Positions 12,829 through 24,472 of a DNA stretch of 64,000 bases are shown here, piece after piece. Every line of letters begins with the position of its first letter. Position 1 is the first letter of the stretch. Location of the stretch: positions 9,808,501-9,872,500 of the forward strand of contig NC_064819.1 in the NCBI RefSeq assembly GCF_024166365.1. Reading direction: 5' to 3'. The position numbers and the translations under genes are program-made. The DNA is from Elephas maximus indicus. Its lineage: Eukaryota > Chordata > Mammalia > Proboscidea > Elephantidae. The notes beneath the pieces were generated by a model. It searched no databases, was not told where the DNA came from, and worked only from the letters and a program-made list of their open reading frames with translations.

Positions 12829-14354
12829 CAGCAAGAATTACAGGCTTTTTTAGAAAACAGCAAATATACTCTCTAAGACCATGTAAAAGCTGCTAAACTG
12901 TCGTTAGGGCATTAGTAAAAGAAGGAGTGAGGCACTTCAAGTTAGAGCCCTTTCAATTCCAAGACAGAAACTCCAGCTATGAAGGGTTTTACACACTAAC
13001 TCAACAAACTAAATTTGACATACACAAGTACCATTTCTAAGTAACTGAAGGAATGAAACAAAATCATTCCACATCTGTTTAACAGATGCAAACAAGATGC
13101 CACTGAGTTCCTCTAATGAAAGAACAGTTTCTCAATATACCCAAAAGGAAGCATCTAAGCATCTACTTTCAGCACCTAAATAAAAATCTGAGAGAAAAGG
13201 GTACAGAAAGCCTTCCCCACTGTGAAAAACACAGAATTCTACCAATGTTTTTCAGTTAACTTCAAACTGCTTTCAGATCATGACTTAGTATCTCCAACTA
13301 CTCTGTGCTCACAGAACTAAGCTTCCTGAAAATTACAGCTTACTAACACAAAGACATGCTCTGTACATTTTGGAAGAATAAGTGACACTCAAGTTATCTG
13401 TCATCATAAAACCTGTTGCTGTCAAATTGATTTCGACTCATAGGGATCCTACAGGACAGAGCAGAACTGCCCCAGAGTTTCCAAGGAGCAGCCGGCGGAT
13501 CTGAAACGCAGATCTTTTGGTTAGCAGCTGAGTATTTAACCACTGTGCCCCAGGGCTCCATCTATCATTATAGTAACAATATTTATTTAAAATAAATATT
13601 TACTTATTTCACATTGAATTATAAGCCCCAAAGTTAAAATTACTAGCCACTTTAGCTAAGTTAACATTTTTTTTTGTTTCTGTTTTTATAATCATTTTAG
13701 TGTCCAAAATAATAAAATATGAAGAAAGCACATTTTCTGGGGTTTACAAATATACAAAAAATGATACCAATGGCCAACTCTATCAACAACTTTTAATTTA
13801 AAAAAAGATCATTTTAATGTTTCAATTCTTTTCCCCTGTCTTCTATACTTAGATCCTAATTTTCAATTAATCTTATGTAAATTTTGATGTTGCCTTGTAA
13901 AATTCCAAGTTTCAATAAACTCAAATAAATGTTCCTTAAAACCAAACTCCACAAATGGTATATAATAATTTCAAGTGGATATTATCTGAAACTGAATGTT
14001 TTAGATGCAACTGTATGTGTACAAACAATTCTTCATATTAACCATTACCTGAAATTCTCCCTATTTTTACTGTATTACCATTTAAAAGACTGTATTGAAG
14101 AACCTGGAAGCTGAAAATAAGCTTTTACCCAACAAATGAAATCTCGACAGTTCTCTTGAGTTATTTCACACTTGAATTTTAAATATATTGTAGGAACCCC
14201 TTTTAAAAAGTATTACCACAACTCATGTGGGAGTAAAAAAATTTACAATCGTATTCAAATTGTACTTGGACATTTCGCATGTTCAACCTGAACGCATTTC
14301 AGTAACTCGCGCTAGCGACAAGTGATAGGTAGGACGTAGAGAATGAATTACTAC
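12829..14354. other. TMEM39A intron sequence
   Basis: AT-rich intron left of exon 4. Apart from the AfroSINE at 13409-13559 I see no gene, RNA or clear repeat. Confidence 0.6.
13409..13559 (-). mobile_element. AfroSINE
   Basis: Minus strand: tail TGCTGTCAAATTGATTTCGACTC at left, head (CCACTGTGCCCCAGGGCTCC) at right. Confidence 0.88.
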
Positions 14355-14438
14355 CTCTGAGATGAGGGCCCAGACAAGCCTCCTTGCAAGCATCACTGTG
14401 ATGAATGCTGCCAGGTGATAATCGATGAGATGAAAGTT
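14355..14438 (-). CDS. TMEM39A: TMEM39A exon 4, second membrane span
   Basis: The 84-nt exon has acceptor TTACAG (14439-14441) and donor GAG|GTAGTA (intron from 14354). It encodes exactly 28 residues (113-140), beginning [12 protein letters not shown] and ending LISE, with a hydrophobic segment that is probably transmembrane helix 2. It is phase 0 at both ends, so skipping it would keep the frame but remove one helix. The GTAGTA donor is weaker than the others of this gene. An ATG-started open frame covers it but reads through into intron; the splice sites define the true ends. Confidence 0.94.
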
Positions 14439-15550
14439 CTGTAAGAGAAACACAAATAACTGCATCAGAGAGAAATACGACGTGTACCCGGCTGGGACAC
14501 TCCACGAACACAAGTTTACCCCCTAAAAGGTCTTTCTCAGACCACCTTACATTTACAGACCCTGGGAGCCTGAGAGACCTTGAGGATGGCCCATACCTGT
14601 TACTTCTCCCTTTATGACAAACTGCTTTACCTTTCTATAATACTATTTTTAACTATTTGGAAAGTATTCCTTTCCTTTTTTGAAAATCTACTGTATTAAA
14701 GATTACAGCTTTGGGTTAATAAGTGATGACCTGTGGGACTGTGGCAAGACTGACTCATCTAACCTGTCATATTCATAATGAGCGCCAAATGTAACGGAGC
14801 GGTTGGGCTTCCCAGTCTTAGGAAATCACTGTTGTCGATCTTCAGGCAAGCTTATGTTAATCTAACTGGGCATTTGCCAAACTAAACTCTCTACTGGCTG
14901 ATACATTAATTACATCCTTAGTCTTTCTCACTAACTTGACTTAGAAATATGTCTTATATTTGACCTTTTCTTCTATAAAATGGTAGCATCACCTGGGTGC
15001 TGTCTATGGTTCCTTCTAGTTCTAACTGTATATACAACTGCGATGATAAAATGAAATGTCCTTGGCAGCAATATACCAGGAACCAACAAAATGGAGATGT
15101 ACTTTCATTTTGATGATCAAAAGATCTGTAGTTGAGTTTCCCAAATTAACTCACTAAATAAATATTTAATAATTCTGGAGTCAGCAACTGTAGCAGCAGC
15201 TTCCTGATCACGGCACGAACACTGGCTCCCTATGCCTCAAGGTAACATTTATAGGTGACTTTTTAAAGGAAATGGTCAACTGGGAGAAGAGTTCTTTGAA
15301 TAGCCTGAAAATTCAGCAAATGAGAAGTTTCCAGGGGGATGTCAAACAAAATGGAAATTTTATAGCGAACAAGCCAACACGTGCTTGTGGAGTAAAAACT
15401 AGATAAATACAGGAGTAAAGCATAGTGGGTCTGCCTGGATTTCAGTGCTCAATTTGCCACTGTGTGATCTTGAGTGAGTTTCATAATTCCTAGATTTCAC
15501 ACTCCTCATTTATAAAATGGGAGTCATACAGTAGTATCACCTGCTTTTAT
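14439..15550. other. TMEM39A intron sequence
   Basis: Intron right of exon 4 with nothing identifiable beyond short simple stretches; chance frames only. Confidence 0.6.
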
Positions 15551-15720
15551 GGAAACCCTGGTGGCGTAGTGGTTAAGAGCTATAGCTACTAACCAAAAGG
15601 TCAGCAGTTCAAATCCACCAGGTGGTCCTTGGAAACCATATGGGGCAGTTCTACTCTGTTCTATAGGGTTGCTATGAGTCAGAATTGAATCAACAGCAAT
15701 GGCCTTTTTTTTTTTTTTTT
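15551..15720 (+). mobile_element. AfroSINE
   Basis: GGAAACCCTGGTGGCGTAGTGG head through AGTCAGAATTGAATCAACAGC tail and an 18-base T-run. Located in the TMEM39A intron between exons 4 and 3. Confidence 0.92.
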
Positions 15721-16099
15721 ACAAAAAATAAATGAGATAATACTTGTAAAGAACACAGTAAATATTTTACTAAGTGCTGGCCATTGTTAGTGTTAAGATA
15801 ATAAGGTATGTACTTATAGCGCCATACAACTGCGAGAAGCCTTAAAGATCATCTAATCCAACCTCTTCATTTTACAACATGATGGCCAAAGAAGCATGGA
15901 AGAAGTACAGTTACTCTACTCAATAATCTTATAATCCAGATAGGAAGAAAAACTATTTAAAAAAAAAAAAAAAGGCATACAATTTGGCACTCAATCATTA
16001 AAATTCTTTAAATACAGAAAGTGAAGTTTTCTACTGATATTAAGTAGATAGATGGTCAATATGGAAAGGAAGTTCTTAATAGTAATTCCAGGAATAATC

Positions 16100-16680
16100 A
16101 AGTGACACAAAAATTTAAAATCTACCCTGAGACCAGAAGAACTAGATGGTGCCCAGTTGCCACTACTGATGGCTCTATTCAAGGTCACAAGAGATGGACC
16201 CTGATAAAATAGGAGAAAAACATGGACCAGAACCTCAAATTCCTAAATATCCCAAATACACACACACACGAAAACCAGACCATCTGGACTGGTTGAGACT
16301 GCAGGACTCCCCGAAACTACTGCCTTGAGATACTCTTCAAACCTTGAAGGAAACTAAACCCCGAGATCATCTTGTAGCTAAGTAACAAATTGGCTCAAAA
16401 AATAATAATGTCACCAGTAAGTACTGTGCTCCTTAAAAAAAAAAAAAAAAAAATCACCTATATGGGACCAAACAGTCAACATTTACTTTAAAACAAAGAT
16501 GAGAATATAAGGTGGCAGGGAAACTAGATCAGTGAAAACAGAACAAGCAGAATGGAAATAACGATAATGTTCACGCATTGTGAAGAATGTCACCAAACAA
16601 CCTGTGGAGAGATTGCTGAATGGGAACCTGAACTGCTGTGTAAACCTTCATCAAAAACAAATTAATGTATTTAAAAGAAA
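16100..16680 (+). mobile_element. Degraded L1 3' UTR-like fragment
   Basis: CCTGAGACCAGAAGAACTAGATGG at the left matches the 3' UTR of the L1 copies elsewhere in the window (for example near 1450 and 59570). The rest is AT-rich and diverged, with an A-run at 16434-16453. The right limit is uncertain. Confidence 0.5.
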
Positions 16681-17044
16681 TTTTTTAATTTCCTTCCCAC
16701 AGCATCTTGAGGATTTTGGTCTACATTCCCCTTCTGTGTTCACCAGGTCAAGGAGATTTCCCAATTTTTTATAAGTCCCAGACACATACATAAACCACCC
16801 AGGACAACAGTCTTTTTTCTCCTAGAGCACATTTCTATCACCAACCAGATATGCCATCGCCAACTGGATGCCTGTCAAGTCGCTGACTAGCCTTACCTGT
16901 TATTTCACAGACCCATCTATGGAGTACCTTCTCTCCATCAAGATTATCGCTGGCTTCCTAAATAATCGGAAAGCATGGAAGATGCCTACAGCATAATTTT
17001 ATGTACTACAGTGGAGACAGCTAGCTCCTGATTTTTTTTTCTTT

Positions 17045-17510
17045 TTTGTAACAGAAACCCTGTTTTAATCAGGGTAACAATACACTCAGCTAAAGGACTA
17101 CATTTTCCTGCCTTCCTTGCAGGTGGGTGTGGCCATGGGGCTAATTTCTGGCCATTGAGGTGTTGCATGGGACTTTCAGGAAGGCTTCATACACAGAGCT
17201 GACTCAGATGAAATGAGTGCTCTTTGTATCCTTCCCCCTTCTTCTTTCCTGCTCTCTGGAACTCTGACATGATGACTAGTCCTTGAGCAGCCATTTTGGT
17301 CCATGAGAGAGTCATGAAAAATGGAAATTACACAGTGGGATGGTGAGTAATGAACAGAGGAAGCCTAAATCCCTAATGGAATGCCAGCATATAGCCCAGG
17401 ACTGTCTACCTCCAGACTCGTTTTATATGAGAAATACACTTTTCTATTTAAGACACCATTACATTTATCTACAGATAACAGAAAATCTAATCCTGACTGA
17501 CATTAACAAA
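17045..17510 (+). mobile_element. LTR-like interspersed repeat
   Basis: The order CACTCAGCTAAAGGACTACATTTTCCTGCC, GGTGTGGCCATGG, AGCAGCCATTTTGG, ACTGTCTACCTCCAGAC and CTAATCCTGACTGACA resembles a widespread mammalian LTR-type repeat. A second, more diverged stretch of similar wording follows at about 17560-17830. No coding capacity. Confidence 0.5.
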
Positions 17511-18288
17511 ATCACCTCTCAATTTAGAAAATGGCATGATGTATCAGCTGGAACAAACTGAATTCATTCCTCCCTTGGGGCCAAGACTGCCAACCCTTCA
17601 CCGAAGTCCGTATTCTCCTCCTCATGAGCACTCAGCTTAACCAGACTCCCCTGCAGTTAGGAGTGGACATGTATGGAAGTGATGAGAGCCTGGCCCTTAA
17701 AAAAACTCTCTTTTACAGTCCTCCATGCTCTTTCCCTTTTCTGACAGAGATGGACCTCAGCCACCTTGAAAGCCACAACATGTTAGAAAATGACAGAGTC
17801 TCCATCAGCCTGGGTCCCTGACTGACCTCATAGAAAAATGCTACTCCTGCCAACAGGACAATTGCCTCAGATTGTTATGTGTTTAAAGCATTATACAATT
17901 TTGGGCTTATTTGTTACAGAAGCTGCCATTATCCTAAGAAAACCAGTATGAGGGTAGAATTGCTGGAATTTAATCATATTGGCTTTTTACACTTTCAACA
18001 GATTTAACATGGTGTTCAGAAAACTAAATATCAAATCCCTTCTGTGATATTATTATAATAGATGACTTAAATGTTTTCTGCATTTTCACTGATTATTTTT
18101 ACTTCCTTTGGTTATTGCCCAAAGCCAGATATGTATTCTTTAACAAACTTATCATGACATCATATCTCTGAAAGTAAGCTATGGTTTAGTAGGAAAACAT
18201 TCTACCTCAAATAATTTCTACACACAGGCTTTCCAACCAGTTTCTTGGTTAAGTTACATGAAGAATGTAAAGACCTACTGGAACTTAC

Positions 18289-18511
18289 CAGCGAAGTACA
18301 GGAAGCAGGATGGTTGTAAGGATACCACCACACCGTTTTATAGATGTTGATATACTGAATGAACAGGGCGACCAGCAGGTAGATGAAGAAGAGAAATTCA
18401 AAGAGCAGGCTCCCATCCACAGGCAAGTCAGGAATTTGGCAATGACGAACAGGACCTGGGGTGATTAAGGCTGTGATAGGTGGGACCGGAAGGCCAATAG
18501 CACTACCATTC
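18289..18511 (-). CDS. TMEM39A: TMEM39A exon 3, first membrane span
   Basis: The 223-nt exon lies between acceptor TTTCAG (18512-18514) and donor CTG|GTAAGT (intron from 18288). It completes Arg38 and encodes residues 39-112 in phase, ending in phase 0. It contains the conserved block around [13 protein letters not shown], giving a hydrophobic first transmembrane segment at about residues 73-97, then the [11 protein letters not shown] loop. There is no frameshift or stop, and codons match the human protein almost throughout (from memory of the family). The preceding intron (18512-27805) is filled with SINEs, LTRs, an L2 with a hAT-like element, and a composite SINE. Confidence 0.95.
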
Positions 18512-18959
18512 CTGAAAGAGAAAACTACGGTTAACTCAAATGATGATGCCCTTCGGTATTCCAGAGCATAAAGGGCTCTGCTTCCTCTTCCACCTACCCC
18601 TTAACTGCCAGCCGTCCCTAAGACTCCACTCTAGGATTCCCTTCTCTTCTTCCACTATACATTCTCTCAGTGATCGAATATGTGGCTGTGGCTTCCATTA
18701 TCTCCTACACGCTGAAGACTATAATTTCTCTCCATATTGCTCACTGCTAAGTTTTAGACCCATGTTGTTCAACTGCCTACTGGACACCCCCGTGTTCTTC
18801 CTCCTATAGTCCTGACCCTAGTTCATGGCCACCCTGTTAGCTGCCCAAATCAGAAACCTGGGAGTCATACTTCAACTTCCTCCTGCCTCTCCACATCCAA
18901 TAAATCTTATAGAGTCTACTTTTTAAAACTTTCTCCAAACTGTACCTGCCCCTGTAAAT

Positions 18960-19408
18960 CAGGGCTTCAAAGTGGCTCTTCACAGTTCAGTCATGGCCAA
19001 GGAAGCGAAACCGGGACAGACACTAATTTTAAAATTGCAGTGAACCAGGACAACAACCAGAATGGGAAAAATTACAGGTCTAAGCCATACGTGTTGCATA
19101 GCAACCAAACATCTTGCCCATTGGATTTTGAGAAGGGTCAGAAACAATACCGCCCTGCTCAAAGCTGGCGGCCGACCACACCCCTCTGAAAGCATTCCTC
19201 TCCAGTCCTGCGAATAACCCAATCTCATGCATCAGGCTCCTGAAAGGGCTTACCATGTCTCCTCTGAGTCTCCCACTCCAGGGCTTCAACCTGTAATATT
19301 CTGCGTTCTAGTTTTCATTCCGGATCGCTCAATGGCAAAAATTTGGGTCTATTCTGGATTGGCTTCATCAGTCATGACCGAACCAGTTCAAATCAGTTTG
19401 AAGCCCTG
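18960..19408. mobile_element. hAT-like non-autonomous DNA element with long inverted arms
   Basis: It begins CAGGGCTTCAAA and ends with the inverse TTTGAAGCCCTG, and is flanked by perfect 8-bp CTGTAAAT copies (18952-18959 and 19409-19416). The left and right arms pair colinearly in reverse complement for about 140 bp at roughly two-thirds identity (for example GGTCATGAC and TTACAGGT blocks). The 449-bp element sits in an L2 and has no coding capacity. 8-bp duplications and CAGGG ends are typical of the hAT superfamily; the exact family is not known to me. Confidence 0.8.
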
Positions 19409-19450
19409 CTGTAAATTCATTGCCTTGGTTCAAGCATTTGTCATTTTCAC

Positions 19451-19523
19451 CTAAATTACTGCAGCAAGCCCCCTAAATTACTGCAGCAAGCCCCCTAAAT
19501 TACTGCAGCAAGCCCCCTAAATT
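19451..19523 (+). repeat. 22-bp tandem repeat, 3.3 copies, within L2
   Basis: The unit CTAAATTACTGCAGCAAGCCCC occurs three times without change plus a 7-bp partial copy. It is an expansion of a normal L2 segment. Confidence 0.9.
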
Positions 19524-19820
19524 CGACCATTTTCACCAAATCCTCCAACCTGCCTTCAGTAATTTTTCTAAAACATGTATCTATAGTGTTACTTGTCTGC
19601 CTAAAGCCTTTTAACGGTTCTCTACTGCCAACAGAATAATACCCGGGTTGTTTAGTATGTCCTATAAGGCCCTCTGCTTAACGGACTAGGCTCCTCTCTT
19701 ATCATGCCTCCACATACGCCCTATACAACACCCATGCTATTCACTGTCTATGAATAGACATGCCACCTATATACATACATCTGCGTGCATGTGTGTGCGT
19801 GCACACGCACTATTCCCTTT

Positions 19821-19976
19821 GGAGCCCTGGTGGTGCAGTGGTTAAGAGCTCAGCTGCTAACCAAAAGGGTGGCAGTTCAAATCCACTAGCCGCTCCTTGG
19901 GAACACTATGGGGCAGCTCTACTCTGTACTACAGGGTCACTGTAAGTCAGAACCGACTTGATGGCACCTAACGACA
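19821..19976 (+). mobile_element. AfroSINE with 9-bp duplication
   Basis: Flanked by ATTCCCTTT at 19812-19820 and 19977-19985. The tail ends GATGGCACCTAACGAC, very like the RTE 3' end. Confidence 0.92.
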
Positions 19977-21226
19977 ATTCCCTTTACCTGTAATACTCCC
20001 GCAACCACCTTCCTTAACTCCTCAGATACACATTTACTGACAAAATCCTTCAAGATTTTTAAGATGCTTAAGCATATCCTCTGCAAAGCTTTCTCTCACT
20101 CAATCAAAATTAATTTTTTCTTGGTGCCACTATTATATCTAAGCTATGTCCTTATTACCACACTTTTCAAACTGTTATATAATTTTTTATATACAACTAT
20201 GTCTCATCTGCCAGAAACTCTGGTGGTGTAGTGATTAAGTGCTACGGCTGCTAACCAAAAGGTCAGCAGTTCAAATTCACCCGGCACTCCTTAGAAACTC
20301 TATGGGGCAGTTCTACTCTATCCTCCAGGGTCACTATAAGCCGGAAGTGACTCAATGGCAATGGATATGTCTTGTTCACCATATCATAATCTTAAAGACA
20401 GGGATTGCACTTATCCTAGTTCACTATAAATATATACCTTTAGGTTGAGAACGCAGCAGACCAATATAGGTGAAGAGAGAGATCTCTTAAAACACAATGA
20501 TATAAAGATTTTATTCCCTATCTTACTATTCTTTCTTCTAAGCTCTTTTATAGGTCAGAAGAGCTGGGCTATCTAAAACGAAAAGCTAAGAGTAGGGAAT
20601 AAAATTTCCCATTGTTACATGCCTGGGAATAGCTACAGAGATTTAAGGGCCAGCTATTGTTTACAAAACAAGGTACAGAGATGTGGTTTGGGTACTTCCA
20701 AGAAGATTCTAGAGAAGGAACAATGTTAGTATTATCATTCTACTCTAAAAGTTCCAAATACAGAATCCTAGCATTAAGAAAAAAAAGCATTAGTGTGTGA
20801 CATTTACAGTACTTTAAGTGACTCACAGGAATAGGAGTTCTGCTCATTCTGAACAGCAAAGAACAGCACTGCAGAAACTCAGAAAAGCTCAAAGGGAATG
20901 GATGAGCAAAAAAAAAAAAAAAAAAATGAAAGCTTCTTCCTCTCATCCCAGAGTATACTCCAGTAAAACAAGCCTACTACCAAGTAGTAGGCTGTGATTT
21001 ACCAGGAGGTCTCGGAAGCATACATGCTCAGTAATAAACCATCGTTAACACCCCATAGTCATCTGATTTGTTGTGGGCAGTGGGCCACAGCACTGAACCA
21101 CTCTAGAAAGCATCATTCACATAGAATACAACACAAAAGGTACTCCCTGGAGTTGTACAAGTTGGTGGATTTGAATGGAAGGGATCAATGCTAGCAGTCA
21201 ACCTATTCCCTCATTCTTAACCATAA
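19977..21226. other. TMEM39A intron sequence
   Basis: Holds one AfroSINE (20213-20368) and an A-run at 20910-20927; otherwise nothing recognised. Confidence 0.55.
20213..20368 (+). mobile_element. AfroSINE
   Basis: Head CTCTGGTGGTGTAGTG, tail AAGTGACTCAATGGCAATGG; diverged from consensus (AAATTCAC in box B). Confidence 0.88.
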
Positions 21227-21231
21227 GATGT

Positions 21232-21761
21232 TGTCATGGATTGAATTTTGTCCCCCAAAAATATGTGTCAACTTGGTTAGGCCATGGTTCCCAGAATTGT
21301 GTGGTTGTCCTCCATTCTGTAATTTTCCTACGTGTTATAAATCATAATCTCTGCCTGTGGTTAAGGAGGATTAGGGTGGAAGGTAACACCCTTGCTCGGT
21401 CATATCTCTGATCCATTGTAAGGGGAGTTTCTCTGGGTGTGGCCTGCACCATCTTTTATCTTACAAGAGATAAAAGGAAAGGGAAGCAAGCAGAGAGTTA
21501 GGGACCTCATACCAAGAAAGTAGCACTGGGAGCAGAGCACCTCCTTTGGACCCAGGGTTCCTGCATGGAGAAGCTCCTAGTCCAGGGGAGAATTGATGAC
21601 AAGGACCTTCCTCCAGAGCCAATAGAGAAAGAAAGCCTTCCCCTGGAGCTGACACCCTGGATTTGGACTTCTAGCCTACTAGACGGTGAGAAAATAAGTC
21701 TCTCTTTTTTAAAGCCATCTACCTGTGATATTTGTTATAGCAGCACTAGATGACTAAGACA
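21232..21761 (+). mobile_element. Solo LTR-like element with perfect 5-bp duplication
   Basis: It starts TGTCATGGATTGAATTTTGTCCCCC and ends GCACTAGATGACTAAGACA, flanked by GATGT on both sides (21227-21231 and 21762-21766). TG...CA ends and 5-bp duplications fit an ERVL/MaLR-type solo LTR. No internal retroviral genes. Confidence 0.75.
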
Positions 21762-21958
21762 GATGTGGAAATTAAAATTCTCATGAGAAGTTACAAATTT
21801 AGAAGCCCCTATTCAAGAACAAATGAAAAATTCTTCTTCCCCTTCAGTCAAAAATACATTAAGGGGGAAAAGCTTGCTAAGCTATGTGTTATGATTTAAG
21901 GGTTAAAAGGGGTTCTTAAAAAATTTTTCCCAAATAAAGCAGACTAATGTGCTTCTGC

Positions 21959-22464
21959 TCCAAAAGACCTCTTCAAAGTGTTAAAAAGCGAAGATGTCAC
22001 TTTGACGACTAAGGTGCACCTGACCTAGGCCATGGTATTTTCAATCGCCCCATATGCATATAAAAACTGGATAATAAATAAGGAAGACTGAAGAATTGAT
22101 GCCTTTATATTTTGGTGTTGGCAAAGAATACTGAACATACCACGCACTGCTAAAAGAATGAACAAATCTGTTTTGGAAGAAGTACAGCCAGAATGCTCCT
22201 TAGAAGCAAGGATGCTTCATCCCCCATACTTTGGACATGTCACCGGGAGGGACCAGCCCCTGGAGGACATCATGCTTGGGAAAGGAGAGGGTCAGAGAAA
22301 AAGAAAAAGACCCTCAATGAGATGGACTGACACAGTGGCTGCAACAACGGGCTCAAGCACAGCAAGTGCGAGGATGGCGCAGGACCGGGCAGTGTTTTGT
22401 TCTTTTGTGCACAGGGTCGCTATGAGTTGGAACCGACAGAAAAGCACCTAACAACAACAACAAC
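21959..22464 (+). mobile_element. RTE 3' end, 5'-truncated, with 10-bp duplication
   Basis: The last 506 bp of the RTE, ending in CAACAACAACAAC, is flanked by GTGCTTCTGC at 21949-21958 and 22465-22474. It lies in the TMEM39A intron, antisense to the gene. Confidence 0.9.
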
Positions 22465-22762
22465 GTGCTTCTGCCATTAACAAAGTCAATGTAATGTTGT
22501 GCTTTAAGCAACAGATTCAAAATGAAGACACAACACATCTATGCTTGTGATACTCTATACAGTTTTGGGTATTAAACTTCAAGTCAGACGACAGAGGCCG
22601 AATAAAATGATCCACGGCATTAGTCAGAAAAAGGAATCTATGAGAAAAGAGAATCTATTTCTATATAAATAAAATCTATGCGATTAAGTCTTCTCCATCT
22701 GATCTATAAAGTTGAGAGCTTAAGAAGAGATATGACCAAATCTCCTAAAACCAAGAAAACTA

Positions 22763-23100
22763 TGTTGTCATTGGGGGCCATCGAGTTGACCCCTGACATA
22801 TAGTGACCCCATGCACAACGAAGAAAATGCTGCCCGCTCCTGCGCCAGCCCCGTAACTGGCTGTGGACTGGACCGCTATGATTTGTAGGATTTTCACTGG
22901 CTGTATTTTGGAAGTAGATTGCCAGGCCTTTCTTTCTAGTCTTAGTCTGGAAGCTCCACGGAAACCTGTGCAGCATCACAGCAACACACAGGCCCCCAGT
23001 GACGGCGGGTGGTGGCGGTGTGTGAGGCGCAACGGCTGGGAGCTGAACTGGGGTCTCTCCAATGGAAGGCAAGAATTCTACTACTGAACCACCACCGCCC
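22763..23100 (-). mobile_element. Composite SINE: tRNA-Gly-like head, RTE 5' module, RTE 3' tail
   Basis: Reading the minus strand from 23100, the head GGTGGTTCAGTAGTAGAATTC resembles nuclear tRNA-Gly, with A-box TGGTTCAGTAGTAG and B-box-like AGTTCAGCTCC. A linker follows. Then comes sequence matching the 5' end of the full-length RTE (49375-49480): AGACTAAGACTAGAAAGAAAGG and TACTTCCAAAA through AGTGAAAATCC. Last comes the RTE 3' end (GGCGCAGGAGCGGGCAGC to the ACTCGATGGC terminus). Flanks CCAAGAAAAC (left) and CCAGAAAAC (right) suggest a target duplication. Confidence 0.78.
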
Positions 23101-23382
23101 TCCAGAAAACAACAGCAAAATTAAACAGACGTGGTCAATACTTCTCAGAAATTGAGTACCAGAGATAAATCTAGAAAAAAAGAAGTATTATTTCTCTAGC
23201 AAAATATAAAGAGATTCAAGAAAAGCAAAGTGACACAATGTTTGAGATACAATATGGGATAGTTCTAGCCCCAGATATTCTACTAACCAGCTGTGGTCTT
23301 TGAGAAAATAACTTTGTATCTCTGAGCCTCTGTTTCTTCATCTATAATTCAAGGGATTGGAACAGACTCTATTTAAAGAGCT

Positions 23383-23880
23383 TGTCATGGACTGAACTGT
23401 GTCCCCCAAAAGTATCTGTCAACTTGGCTAGACCATGATTTCCAGTATTGTGTGACCGTCCACTATTTTGTCATCTGATGCGATTTTCCTGTGTGTTGTA
23501 ATGGGATTAACGGCAGTTATGTTAATGAGGTAGGACTCAATCTACAAAATTAGGTTGTATCTTAAATCAAATCTCTTTTGAGATATAAAAGAGAGAAGCT
23601 AGTACACAGACCGGGGGATCTTACACCACCAAGAAACAGGAGCCAGGAGTGGACTGAACATGTTCTTTGGACCTGGGGGCCCCATACTGAAAAGCTCCTA
23701 GATCAGGGCAAGAGTGATGACAAGGACCTTTCCCCAGAGCTGACAGAGAGAGAAAGCCTTCCCCTGGAGCTGCTACCCTCCATTTGGACTTCTAGCTTCC
23801 TAGGCTATAAGAGAATGAATTTCTCCTTGTTAAAACCATCCACTTGTAGTATTTCTGTTATAGTAGCACTAGAGAACTAA
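23383..23880 (+). mobile_element. Solo LTR-like element, same family
   Basis: TGTCATGGACTGAACTGTGTCCCCC start and GTAGCACTAGAGAACTAAGA end; close to the 21232 and 55064 copies over its length. The duplication is not clean (GAGCT versus GAACT). Confidence 0.7.
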
Positions 23881-23924
23881 GAACTCTTCTCAATGTGCAC
23901 TCTGAATATTCTCTTTCAAACTGT

Positions 23925-24455
23925 ACTGGGGGTTCCCAAGGTGACACCCAGATTTTGTGGTTCGTTAAGAGGACTCCCAGGACTCAGCATATAGCTGTGC
24001 TCATGGCTAAGTTTTACTACAGCATAAAGGATACAAATCAAAACCAGTAGAGGGCAAAGTCTGGAGGAAACCAGGAACAAGCTTCCAAAAGCCCTCTCTC
24101 AATGGAGTCACACAGGAAGCACTTAGCTCCTCCAGCAATGAGTTATGAAGACATACGTGAAATGTTGTCTACCAGAGAAGCTCATTAGAGACTCAGCACC
24201 CAAGGATTTACTGGGCGTTGGTCACAGAGGCACCTTCTGCCTAGCAGGTGCCAGAATTCATGACTCCTAAAAGAAAATGTGTTCAGCATAAACCACACTG
24301 TAAGCACTGTAGGCAGAGCAAGCCATTCTTATCAGTTAGGAAAAGTTTTATAATAGCATAAGGAACTGTTTACCAGTCAAGTTCCCAGACACCAGCCTTG
24401 CAAGTAGGCCTTTCTAAGGACATCCATCTCAGGCCTGCTATGTTAACTTTTTTTT
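23925..24455 (-). mobile_element. LTR-like repeat, antisense wording
   Basis: GGTTCCCAAGGTGACACCC, GGAAACCAGGAACAAGCTTCC, AGTCACACAGGAAGCAC, AGAGACTCAGCACCC and GCATAAACCACACTG occur in the order of a known type of antisense mammalian LTR. Ends are not well defined. Confidence 0.45.
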
Positions 24456-24472
24456 GCACGCAAACTTTTAAT

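Larger units (their letters stand above)
18740..19750 (+). mobile_element. L2 LINE fragment, split by the hAT-like element
   Basis: CAACTGCCTACTGGACA, AAACCTGGGAGTCATAC and CACATCCAATAAATC on the left, and GCAGCAAGCCCCCTAAA, TAAAGCCTTTTAACGG and TATAAGGCCCTCTGC on the right, match usual L2 3' region wording. It is interrupted at 18960-19408. Confidence 0.7.

Noticed and set aside
12328..12853. Frames of 64-107 codons on both strands
   Set aside because: They lie inside a solo LTR-like element with no coding tradition and read through simple CT repeats.
21232..21761. Complete endogenous retrovirus
   Set aside because: Only LTR-type sequence between 5-bp duplications; no internal gag, pol or env region in this or the sister copies.
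23030..23100. Functional tRNA-Gly gene
   Set aside because: The match is good in the D-arm and box A, but box B and stems are altered, and the RTE-derived body follows directly.
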